Of a DNA stretch of 29,817 nucleotides, positions 7,163 to 13,279 are shown one piece after another. Each line of letters begins with the position of its first letter. The stretch's first letter is position 1. This stretch comes from a virus. The translations under genes were made by a program, and so were the position numbers. The notes beneath the pieces are model-generated. The model was not told the DNA's origin, made no database searches, and saw only the letters and a program-made list of their open reading frames with translations. The DNA lies in IMG/VR virus record IMGVR_UViG_3300047309_000114, positions 1 to 29,817 of that record. One strand, given 5' to 3'.

Positions 7163-7365
7163 TTACACCGCAAGACCACCCAGATTTTGTGGGCGGATGG
7201 ATTTGGAACGAGCTCGAGATTCGTTGGATTGAGAACCGCATCGCCCAGGTCATTGCCGCTGAGCGTGAAGCATGCGCCGAGATCGCTGACCACTATCACG
7301 TCCCCATGCTTGACACGGTGGCCGACATCATCGCCGCCAAGATCCGAGCAAGGGGCAAGCAATGA
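7159..7365 (+). CDS. hypothetical small protein (68 aa)
   Basis: The N-terminus is DHPDFVGGWIWNELE and the middle is an amphipathic helix (RIAQVIAAEREACAEIAD). The phrase AAEREACAEIAD recurs in many short phage proteins of unknown role. It overlaps the primase-helicase stop and the next gene by 4 bases each, so it is part of the replication operon. No function assigned. Confidence 0.75.
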   Translation: MITPQDHPDFVGGWIWNELEIRWIENRIAQVIAAEREACAEIADHYHVPMLDTVADIIAAKIRARGKQ

Positions 7366-7655
7366 ACTACCGCAACCGCAAGCTCCTCGACCTGGCGCGT
7401 GACAAGGCATGCGTCATGTGCGGTGCAAACGACGGAACGATCGTGTCAGCCCACAGCAATTTGTCCGAGCACGGCAAAGGCATGGGCATCAAGGCAGACG
7501 ATTCGATGGTGGCTTGGCTCTGTCACAGATGCCACGTCAACCTTGACCAAGGCGGCGAGATGAGCCGAGCAGAACGCAGGGACTTCACATTGACTGCGAT
7601 TTGCAAAACACACCAAGCAATGTGGAGAGACGAACTGATTGAGGTAAAGAAATGA
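7362..7655 (+). CDS. YbcO/DUF1364-like HNH-type zinc protein
   Basis: The 97-residue product has C17-x2-C20, an SAH motif (His31) and C54-x2-C57-H58 (CHRCH), the same Cys-Cys...AH...CxxCH pattern as the YbcO/DUF1364 family of lambdoid phages, which has an HNH-like fold and is thought to be a nuclease. In lambdoid phages such genes accompany replication and junction-processing genes, as here (a resolvase-like gene lies 3 kb downstream). Catalysis is inferred from the family. Confidence 0.7.
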   Translation: MNYRNRKLLDLARDKACVMCGANDGTIVSAHSNLSEHGKGMGIKADDSMVAWLCHRCHVNLDQGGEMSRAERRDFTLTAICKTHQAMWRDELIEVKK

Positions 7656-8032
7656 GTGACATTAAAGAGAACCTGGCGGAGGTCAAGGCCGAGGCCAAGA
7701 CCATGCTCGAGACCCTGGCCGCTATCCGTGGCAAGCAGTACTCCGAGACCGTGCGTGTGCTGCTTCTGTGCCGCCAACTGGCAGAGATCACCAACGCCAT
7801 GGCCATGGAGATGAAGAGCACCAACCCCGGCATGGCAGCGGCTTGCGCTGAAGCTGCGATGCACTCCCTGATGCAGATCGCAACGTGCCAACGCATCGTC
7901 GGTGCGGTCAGCGATGACGATTGGGCAGCGATGGCAACGGACACAGGCAGTCTGATCAAGAGCATCAACGGCCTGATGCGTCGTGCTGTTGAGGCCGGTA
8001 TGTCAGGCGAGCAGTTCGGGGGTCACGCCTAA
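7652..8032 (+). CDS. hypothetical helical protein, paralogue of the gene at 15606-15959
   Basis: A 126-residue helical protein. Residues about 18-45 (ETLAAIRGKQYSETVRVLLL) align with the product of 15606-15959 (DSIRAINGDKYARTVEITLN): both share A-I-x-G-x-x-Y-x-x-T-V followed by a Leu-rich helix, and both are of similar length. It has no cysteine motif or membrane segment. The function is unknown. It overlaps its neighbours by 4 bases and 1 base. Confidence 0.75.
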   Translation: MSDIKENLAEVKAEAKTMLETLAAIRGKQYSETVRVLLLCRQLAEITNAMAMEMKSTNPGMAAACAEAAMHSLMQIATCQRIVGAVSDDDWAAMATDTGSLIKSINGLMRRAVEAGMSGEQFGGHA

Positions 8033-8220
8033 TGTTGAACAGCCAGATCATCCTCGAAGGTTCACTGGACTCTGGCCCTGCCATATTCGAGTGCAACAAA
8101 TGCAACAAACCCCGCCAAGAAAAGGACGGGGTGTACATGGGTAGCAAATTCATCTGCGGTTCCTGCTGGCGCAAGAAGGCCGTAGTCCGGGCAAATGCGT
8201 TGAACAGGAGCGGCAAATGA
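8032..8220 (+). CDS. small zinc-ribbon protein (62 aa)
   Basis: C21-x2-C24 and C42-x2-C45 form a treble-clef or zinc-ribbon pair, followed by a basic tail (WRKKAVVRANALNRSGK), so it may bind nucleic acid or a protein partner. The ATG shares its A with the previous TAA (TAATG). No specific family recognised. Confidence 0.7.
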   Translation: MLNSQIILEGSLDSGPAIFECNKCNKPRQEKDGVYMGSKFICGSCWRKKAVVRANALNRSGK

Positions 8221-8654
8221 TAAGCACAGGCAAAGTCGTTGCGAACGCTGGATCACATCGGATCATGTACGCCTTGGCGAACGGTCCGATGCACAGCAAA
8301 GAACTCAAGGTGATTGCGGGAGCAATCAATAGCGTCAGCCGATTCGATGGTGAATACATGGCCAGGCTCGAGAGCAATGGCTTTGTCAAGCGACACGGAG
8401 ACCAGTGGGCACTGACCAAGCGTGGCCACGAAAAGCTCGAGGAGCTCGGCCCCGCCAAAGGTATGCGGCTCAAGCGCCAGTACGCATACCAGGCTGTGCT
8501 CGAGCGACCGAACTTCGATCCCGAGCAGCACATCGAGCACACGATCAAGCGACCTGGGTCGATGGACTTCTTGGAATGCCCGAGCAGGATCGGCAACACC
8601 CTTTATTACAGAGACGGACGACGAGTAACGATTGGAGAGAACGATGGACATTGA
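8217..8654 (+). CDS. winged-helix DNA-binding protein (145 aa)
   Basis: Residues 1-65 look like an ArsR/MarR-style winged helix: HRIMYALANGPMHSKELK, then a recognition helix region (SVSRFDGEYMARLESNGFVKR) and a wing ending in TKRGHEKLEEL. The C-terminal half (FDPEQHIEHTIKRP onward) is unlike a dimerisation arm and I do not recognise it. It may regulate the replication operon or later genes. It overlaps the previous gene by 4 bases and the next by 11. Confidence 0.72.
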   Translation: MISTGKVVANAGSHRIMYALANGPMHSKELKVIAGAINSVSRFDGEYMARLESNGFVKRHGDQWALTKRGHEKLEELGPAKGMRLKRQYAYQAVLERPNFDPEQHIEHTIKRPGSMDFLECPSRIGNTLYYRDGRRVTIGENDGH

Positions 8655-8976
8655 AGAACTGATTGAACGATTCCGCCAACTGGCCGACAGGTACGCCCCT
8701 GCTCGAGCCAACAGGGAATACCTGGACGAGTACAAGAAGTCGATGCTCGCCATGCTGATGAAGGACGCCGAGCGCAACGGGTTCAACTCAGGCGTGGCGC
8801 AAGAGCGTGAGGCCAGGGCAAGCGAGGGCTACCTCAAGCTGCTCGATGACCTCAAGACTGCGGTGATGGAGGAAGAGAAGATCCGCTACCACCTCAAGGC
8901 GGTTGAGCTGGAGATCGAGATCTACCGCACCAAGAGCGCCAACGAGAGGGCGGAACGGAGGGCGTATGGCGCATGA
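8644..8976 (+). CDS. coiled-coil hypothetical protein (110 aa)
   Basis: MDIEELIERFRQLADRYAPA opens a long helical protein, with a second helix at VMEEEKIRYHLKAVELEIEIYRTK. ATG at 8644 is chosen because GGAGAG lies just upstream; an in-frame TTG four codons earlier is less likely. The end of the preceding winged-helix gene overlaps it. The family resembles short phage helical proteins sometimes placed beside recombination genes, but no function is supported. Confidence 0.72.
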   Translation: MDIEELIERFRQLADRYAPARANREYLDEYKKSMLAMLMKDAERNGFNSGVAQEREARASEGYLKLLDDLKTAVMEEEKIRYHLKAVELEIEIYRTKSANERAERRAYGA

Positions 8977-9172
8977 CTTCGATGACTGGTGGGCATCCAT
9001 CAGCGAGCCCGAGCGCAAGATGATCGGGCGCACCAATGCCAAGTACGTGTGGATCTGTGCCACCGATGCGCGGCGTATGCGTGACGCTCAGATCGCTGAC
9101 AGCTGGGACAACGGGAGTCACGGCAACGTGGCCAAGTCAATTGCTCGGTGCATCCGAGCGCAGGAGATTTAA
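8966..9172 (+). CDS. hypothetical protein (68 aa)
   Basis: Begins MAHDFDDWWASISEPERKM and ends SIARCIRAQEI. The ATG at 8966 follows GGAGG by 4 bases and overlaps the preceding stop by 11 bases. An acidic, Trp-rich N-terminus and a helical tail are visible; no motif. The gene and the next one share a TAATG junction. Unknown function. Confidence 0.68.
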   Translation: MAHDFDDWWASISEPERKMIGRTNAKYVWICATDARRMRDAQIADSWDNGSHGNVAKSIARCIRAQEI

Positions 9173-9555
9173 TGAAGTGGTGTGACAGAGCCCTATGGCA
9201 AAGCAGGTACGCCTTCGGGTTGTGTCTGAGTGAGAAGGACTTCAACAAGGAAATGAAGCGGATGAACGTGCCGTCTTATCAGTGGCCTCGATGGGTGAGT
9301 GATGGGGCGAATGCCACCACCCATTTCCTCGAGCATCCCGATGGCGGCAAGGCAGCGATCGTCTGTCTTGGCGAGGTCAGCAAAGATCTGACGGGTGTTC
9401 AGGTTGCCTCGCTCTTGGTGCATGAGGCGGTGCATATCTGGCAAGAGCACTGCGATTGGCTGGGCGAGAAGGAGCCTGGCTCAGAGTCCGAGGCGTATGC
9501 CATCCAGTCGATCTCGCAGAGACTGATGGAAGCGTACATGGAGGCAACGCGATGA
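9172..9555 (+). CDS. HEXXH-containing protein, putative zinc metallopeptidase
   Basis: The 127-residue product contains HEAVH (residues 84-88) with a Glu at 105 or 107 in GSESEAYAIQ as a possible third zinc ligand, the pattern of gluzincin-like or SprT-like zinc metallopeptidases. The hydrophobic stretch before it (VASLLVHEAVHIW) fits the active-site helix. The start at 9172 is fixed by TAATG overlap and an AGGAG 7 bases before. The role is unknown: it might cleave a host or phage regulatory protein, or act structurally. Confidence 0.7.
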   Translation: MKWCDRALWQSRYAFGLCLSEKDFNKEMKRMNVPSYQWPRWVSDGANATTHFLEHPDGGKAAIVCLGEVSKDLTGVQVASLLVHEAVHIWQEHCDWLGEKEPGSESEAYAIQSISQRLMEAYMEATR

Positions 9556-9695
9556 GCGCCTGGCTGATCGTGGCGACGGGCTTGGCGTACGCATACGTGG
9601 CGTTGGAGCAGGGCATGAAAGGCAACTGGTCGATGACCGTTGTGTATTCAGGCTACGCCTTCTCCAACATTGGTTTGTATTTGATGGCGAAGTAA
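9552..9695 (+). CDS. small membrane protein, two spans (47 aa)
   Basis: MSAWLIVATGLAYAYVALE is a membrane segment, followed by a short polar turn (QGMKGNWS) and a second apolar segment (VVYSGYAFSNIGLYLMA). The start makes an ATGA overlap with the metallopeptidase-like gene. It is unusual among replication genes. Function unknown. Confidence 0.7.
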   Translation: MSAWLIVATGLAYAYVALEQGMKGNWSMTVVYSGYAFSNIGLYLMAK

Positions 9696-10088
9696 ATGGA
9701 AAAGAGAGATTGGGGATCGGTGACGACCAAGATACTGCGGATGTTTGCCGAACACGGCGAGATGACCCGCAAAGAAGTGTGCGATGCGATCGGGCTGGAC
9801 AGGATGTACATCAGCTCCATCCTGACCAGGCTGAACAAGGCAGGGAAAACCCTACCCAAGCGCATCCATGTGGTGCGGTACGTGTACGACGAGGAGGGGG
9901 CGCGACGTTACCCTCGAGCGGTGTACGCCCTGGGTGATCTGCCTGATGCGAAGAAGCCGAAGTCTGATCCAAAGGAAAACCAGAAGCGGTACCGAGAAGG
10001 ACTGCGCCGCCGCATGACCGGCAACAGCGTGTTCAACCTGGGCCTTACGAGACGTCAGTACACTGAGATATACAGAAAGGCAGCATGA
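9696..10088 (+). CDS. winged-helix regulator (130 aa)
   Basis: Residues 8-50 (TKILRMFAEHGEMTRKEV, then GLDRMYISSILTRLNKAG) are a MarR/Rep-type winged helix, followed by the wing RIHVVRYVYDEEG. The C-terminus is basic (ENQKRYREGLRRRM). It begins directly after the previous stop. It could control the operon, but no operator is identified. Confidence 0.75.
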   Translation: MEKRDWGSVTTKILRMFAEHGEMTRKEVCDAIGLDRMYISSILTRLNKAGKTLPKRIHVVRYVYDEEGARRYPRAVYALGDLPDAKKPKSDPKENQKRYREGLRRRMTGNSVFNLGLTRRQYTEIYRKAA

Positions 10089-10291
10089 TGGAAAAGAAAA
10101 AGATCACGGTGGAGTTTGCGCCGGGCGCGTTCGACAACTTCGAGGGCACGCAGGATGAGCTCCAAGAGCTGATCGCTGAGATTCACCGGTTGGCGCAGTC
10201 GGGCGAGATGTTCGAGAGGGCGAAGCCCCTGACTGAGGAAGAGGCCGAGGAAATATTGGGGCGCCGGGATGGGGAAAGGCGGGTGCAGTGA
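10085..10291 (+). CDS. hypothetical acidic protein (68 aa)
   Basis: KKKITVEFAPGAFDNFEGTQ at the start and an acidic helical end (LTEEEAEEILGRRDGE). Two ATGs lie in tandem at 10085 and 10088; the first overlaps the previous TGA. Similar short acidic proteins (KITVEFAPGAFDNFEGTQ) are widespread in phages, with no assigned role. It overlaps the nuclease gene by one base. Confidence 0.75.
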   Translation: MMEKKKITVEFAPGAFDNFEGTQDELQELIAEIHRLAQSGEMFERAKPLTEEEAEEILGRRDGERRVQ

Positions 10292-10746
10292 TGGGCAAGA
10301 TCAACAGCCGAGCCAAGGGGGCGCAGGGCGAGCGTGAATTCTGCAAGGCATTGGGGGAGTATCTGGGAGACGCGCTGGTCGAGCCGCTCAAGAGGAACCT
10401 CGAGCAGACCAGGAACGGGGGACATGACATCCTGGGCCTGGAGGGGTGGGCCTTGGAGATCAAGAGGTACAAGGTGGTCAAGGAGTCCGACATCAAAGCC
10501 TTCTGGGAGCAAGCCGTAGAGCAGGCCAAGAGGGTCGGAGCCACGCCAGTGCTGGCGTACCGTGAAGACTTCCAATCGTGGCGCGTCAGGATCCCTTGGG
10601 GATTCATGATGGACGACGAGTGGGATGAGGATGTGGACTTCACCCTCGAGATGAGCATCAAGGCGTTTGCCTCGATCATCCGCGAGCAACTTATAGCAAC
10701 GCAAGTGTTGCAAGAAACCAAAACACCAACGACATTATCGTCATAG
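10291..10746 (+). CDS. PD-(D/E)XK endonuclease, Holliday-junction-resolvase-like
   Basis: The 151-residue protein has the nuclease pattern GEREF (Glu14/Glu16), GGHDI (Asp46) and LEIKRYK (Glu56, Lys58), as in the Hjc-like and phage PDDEXK_15 endonucleases. Such enzymes resolve branched recombination or replication intermediates before packaging. The ATG at 10291 is preferred over the GTG one codon upstream. As the last gene of the rightward early operon it is followed 48 bases on by a strong terminator. No junction substrate can be inferred beyond the fold. Confidence 0.82.
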   Translation: MGKINSRAKGAQGEREFCKALGEYLGDALVEPLKRNLEQTRNGGHDILGLEGWALEIKRYKVVKESDIKAFWEQAVEQAKRVGATPVLAYREDFQSWRVRIPWGFMMDDEWDEDVDFTLEMSIKAFASIIREQLIATQVLQETKTPTTLSS

Positions 10747-10794
10747 AGTCATGGCTCACAAAGCCACGCGCAGATGACGCGAACACTCAATAAG

Positions 10795-10820
10795 CCCCCG
10801 GCCACGAACCGGGGGTTTTT
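10795..10820 (+). terminator. intrinsic terminator of the rightward early operon
   Basis: CCCCCGG / CCGGGGG (7-bp arms) with a CCACGAA loop, followed directly by TTTTTC. It ends transcription of 5435-10746. The next leftward unit converges on it. Confidence 0.9.
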
Positions 10821-10831
10821 CTTTGATCGAA

Positions 10832-10856
10832 CGTGGAATGATTAAGCCGGCGTGAG
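10832..10856. repeat. CRTGGAATGATT repeat, copy 1
   Basis: CGTGGAATGATT at 10832-10843 followed by AAGCCGGCGTGAG. Read leftward it lies just after the terminator at 10861-10900, as the other copies lie after leftward terminators. No leftward gene follows it here, which weakens a plain-promoter reading. Confidence 0.6.
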
Positions 10857-10860
10857 TGGT

Positions 10861-10900
10861 AAAAAAACAACAGCCAGGGCTCAAGGCCCTGGTCTGTTGT
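10861..10900 (-). terminator. intrinsic terminator of the leftward unit
   Basis: On the minus strand ACAACAGACCAGGGC pairs with GCCCTGGCTGTTGT (one mismatch), followed by a run of seven T. It lies 8 bases after the stop of the HTH gene. Confidence 0.92.
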
Positions 10901-10907
10901 CAAAGGA

Positions 10908-11312
10908 TCAGCCCCTGAACCAGCGACGGATGCGCTGGAACAGGCTGAGCTTGGGCTCGATCATCTGGACGGGCAGCTCGATCGCTGGCGGATGCTGCAC
11001 AGCGGCGACTGGCTTGTCTGACCGCTTGTTCCTGGCCGCAGGCACATGGCCTCCGAGGTGACGGTAGACGGTTGAGCCAGAGCAACCGACCAGGGCTGCT
11101 ATCTTAGCGGCGCTGTGGCCACTTTCCCGAAGCGTGCGGATGCGGCGCTGCTGTTTCTCTGTCAGCTTGGACGACGACTTGCCACGACGTTCGTAGGGTA
11201 GGCCGCTGCGGTCAAGGTAGTCATACACCGAGGGCGGTGTCATGTTGAACATCTTGGCGATGTCGTCAACCTTGGTGTCGGTCTGGGTGTAGAGATGCCA
11301 GATCTGAAGCAT
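10908..11312 (-). CDS. Hin-like double helix-turn-helix protein
   Basis: Two HTH segments are visible: KVDDIAKMFNMTPPSVYDYL and, 45 residues on, LRESGHSAAKIAALVGCSG to STVYRHLGG, the second close to resolvase/Hin C-terminal DNA-binding domains. Catalytic resolvase residues are absent, so it is a DNA-binding protein and not a recombinase. The start is uncertain: an ATG at 11423 gives 171 residues but overlaps the next gene by over 100 bases with no Shine-Dalgarno. The ATG at 11312, two bases past that gene's stop codon, is favoured; a TTG near 11327 is also possible. Confidence 0.7.
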   Translation of the reverse strand: MLQIWHLYTQTDTKVDDIAKMFNMTPPSVYDYLDRSGLPYERRGKSSSKLTEKQQRRIRTLRESGHSAAKIAALVGCSGSTVYRHLGGHVPAARNKRSDKPVAAVQHPPAIELPVQMIEPKLSLFQRIRRWFRG

Positions 11313-11313
11313 C

Positions 11314-11526
11314 TCATTGTGGTTCAGGCGCAAACGCCTTTCGGATTTCAGACTTTTTGTTGAGCTCCCATCGGTGGTCTGATGCTGAGACGGGGAAGAT
11401 GATTGTTCTGCTGCGTATACCATTGGTTAAAACTGCATGAAAATGTTTCTTGGACTGCACAAGGGATTCGACCCGAAGGCCGAGCCCGTTGCACAACTTG
11501 GTGATGTTTAGTTTGCGTCGATCCAA
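11314..11526 (-). CDS. small hypothetical phage protein, TTG start (70 aa)
   Basis: Reads SKKHFHAVLTNGIRSRTIIF then a SASDHRWELNKKSEIRKAF end. This H-F-x-V-L-x-N-G-x-R-S...SDHR pattern occurs in small proteins of many phages with no known function. The TTG start at 11526 has GGAGGGA just upstream and overlaps the preceding gene by 19 bases. It looks more coding-like than the overlapping 5' extension of the HTH gene. Confidence 0.68.
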   Translation of the reverse strand: MDRRKLNITKLCNGLGLRVESLVQSKKHFHAVLTNGIRSRTIIFPVSASDHRWELNKKSEIRKAFAPEPQ

Positions 11527-12044
11527 ATCCCTCCTCTCGACTTGATCTTGACCTCGACTGGTTCAGCGCCCTTGGGCCAGCTGATGTAGCCGAGCTCGGT
11601 GATTACTGATTGTGGATGTGCGTGGTAGGCCAGCGCCACATCCGCCGATGTAATGCGTCCAAGTCTGCGTCTTGCTTGCTCGATCGTGTCTCCCGTTTCG
11701 ACTGATCCATCCCGAGCCACCAGGAAATAACAGCGTTCGTTGAGATTGATGTTCTCAACTGGCGCCGTGTCCTCCAGTGCCCGATTGACCAGCTCGTCGG
11801 ATGCAATCCCAATGAAGTCGTCTCGATCCCATTGGGCACTCTCACCGTCTGCGATATGGATCCCGTAGACGATGTCTGAAAGGCTGCTCTCCTTGCAGCC
11901 GAAGCCTCCTGTTGCGTGAAAGATTTGAAAGCGTGGCGACTGGTATCGCCGGTTGAGCGCCGTGTGCTTGAGCACCAGGCGTTTGTTCTTCAGGTATCCG
12001 ACAAGGGGCATGAGCCCCTCGTCGCCTGCAACAATGCAGTTCAT
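11508..12044 (-). CDS. conserved-type hypothetical protein (178 aa)
   Basis: It contains FQIFHATGGFGCKESSLSD, then IHIADGESAQWDRDDFIGIA, a pattern I associate with hypothetical proteins of several phages; the C-terminal part (SVITELGYISWPKGAEPVEV) is beta-rich. No catalytic motif can be named. It is in the same leftward run as the amidoligase and amidotransferase, so it may take part in that system. It overlaps the 58-residue gene upstream by 4 bases. Confidence 0.72.
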   Translation of the reverse strand: MNCIVAGDEGLMPLVGYLKNKRLVLKHTALNRRYQSPRFQIFHATGGFGCKESSLSDIVYGIHIADGESAQWDRDDFIGIASDELVNRALEDTAPVENINLNERCYFLVARDGSVETGDTIEQARRRLGRITSADVALAYHAHPQSVITELGYISWPKGAEPVEVKIKSRGGIWIDAN

Positions 12045-12217
12045 CCACCTCCCTCGTTGGTCAGGTCGATCTGGTTGAAGAGTTGGTCGGAGATGTCACC
12101 GGGGATCAGGTCAGCCATGTGCATTGAAAGCAAGGCATCAGTTATCTCAAGCAGTCGTTCATCATTCCCTAGCGCATCGCCTATCTCGAGCGAGACATGC
12201 TGTTGCCAGCGGTCCAT
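12041..12217 (-). CDS. small acidic helical protein (58 aa)
   Basis: Begins MDRWQQHVSLEIGDALGND. It starts behind a strong Shine-Dalgarno (GAGGAGGCGC before ATG) and ends in an ATGA overlap with the next gene. The protein is acidic and helical and has no known motif. Confidence 0.68.
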   Translation of the reverse strand: MDRWQQHVSLEIGDALGNDERLLEITDALLSMHMADLIPGDISDQLFNQIDLTNEGGG

Positions 12218-12225
12218 GCGCCTCC

Positions 12226-13266
12226 TCAGTTGATCATCGAAGGTTGGATGGAGTCGGTGCGGAACAGATCCTCGATCCAGATCGCGGCCTCGTTGGGTTC
12301 CTCGGCAACCATTTGCTCGAGCTCCCCGTTGTCCAGGTCGTCGTACCAGTAGCCGATGACAGCGGCTGCTTTGTACGGAGCCTGCTTGCACCACGACTCG
12401 ATGCCGGCCAGGCCGTTACGCATCCAGCAATTGAACGCAGCACGGATCATCGGGCGGATCTCTTGCGGCGAATAGTTCACCACTTCACGGGCGATCTCAA
12501 CTTGATCCGCTTCTTCTTCTTTAACGACTTGTCCCTTGGCTTCAGTGGTAGCTGTTGACCCTTTGCTGTACCAGGCGTTGTCTTTTTGGCCGTGCCACCA
12601 TTCGGTGTACGCAGTGCCTTGGTCTTCGTCTTCCCAATACCGCGAGCGGTTGTACCCCGAGTACTGGTCGGTGTAGCCGGTTTGGGTTTGGTACGACGAA
12701 CGAAAACCAAACTTCGTGGTAGACCAGGCGTAAGTGTTGCTCAGCCAGGCTCCCACGAAGTTAACTCCGCTTTGTTGGTTAATGATGACGATCTCTCCGT
12801 CCGCACGGACGAGGCCGAATTTGTTGCCGCCTCCGATGATTCCGCCGATCATCTTCTGCCAGTCCGGATCGGTCATCAGGTCTGGGTTGGCTGTCAGCGC
12901 AGGCGCGATGATGTTGCGGATGAAATGCCAGGTGTCGGACTTGGACTTGTCGGCGGTGTTGCCGGTGGACAGGACGCCGTTGTGTGCCAGCCAGATGTCG
13001 TCGGTCACACGATACGGATGGCAGTTGTCCATGTCGATGTCGCCGTGCGTCTGCATACGGGCATGCCACACGCAGTCACGGCCTTCGGCGTGCTTCTGAT
13101 AGAAGTCGTACATATCCTGGCCGCTGGTGGGCAAGCACTTGTACACATGGATCTTGCCGTGCTCGGCATACATGACGCCGAAGCCGTCGCTGTTTTTGAT
13201 GTACACGTCTTCGATGAAGTCTTTGGTGAAGACGGTAGAGGCGGGTTGGTTAACGAGCAAACACAT
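12226..13266 (-). CDS. class II glutamine amidotransferase (Ntn hydrolase)
   Basis: The 346-residue protein starts MC, so Met removal would expose Cys2 as the N-terminal nucleophile. The rest of the GAT-II signature follows: NSDGFGVMY (24-33), HARMQTHG (68-75), NCHPYR (81-86), LAHNGVL (93-99) and SDTWHFIRNI (110-119). The C-terminal half (from about 200) is Tyr/Trp/Ser-rich and acidic and not recognised. Class II amidotransferases release ammonia from glutamine for an amide-forming or ligase partner; here the amidoligase gene lies 13 bases upstream. A specialised peptide-processing role, not plain ammonia supply, is possible. Confidence 0.85.
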   Translation of the reverse strand: MCLLVNQPASTVFTKDFIEDVYIKNSDGFGVMYAEHGKIHVYKCLPTSGQDMYDFYQKHAEGRDCVWHARMQTHGDIDMDNCHPYRVTDDIWLAHNGVLSTGNTADKSKSDTWHFIRNIIAPALTANPDLMTDPDWQKMIGGIIGGGNKFGLVRADGEIVIINQQSGVNFVGAWLSNTYAWSTTKFGFRSSYQTQTGYTDQYSGYNRSRYWEDEDQGTAYTEWWHGQKDNAWYSKGSTATTEAKGQVVKEEEADQVEIAREVVNYSPQEIRPMIRAAFNCWMRNGLAGIESWCKQAPYKAAAVIGYWYDDLDNGELEQMVAEEPNEAAIWIEDLFRTDSIQPSMIN

Positions 13267-13279
13267 GATTGAAATTTCC

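Noticed and set aside
12586-13272. 228-codon plus-strand frame opposite the amidotransferase
   Set aside because: Fully overlaps a gene with a clear GAT-II signature and has a Val/Ala/Gly shadow composition.
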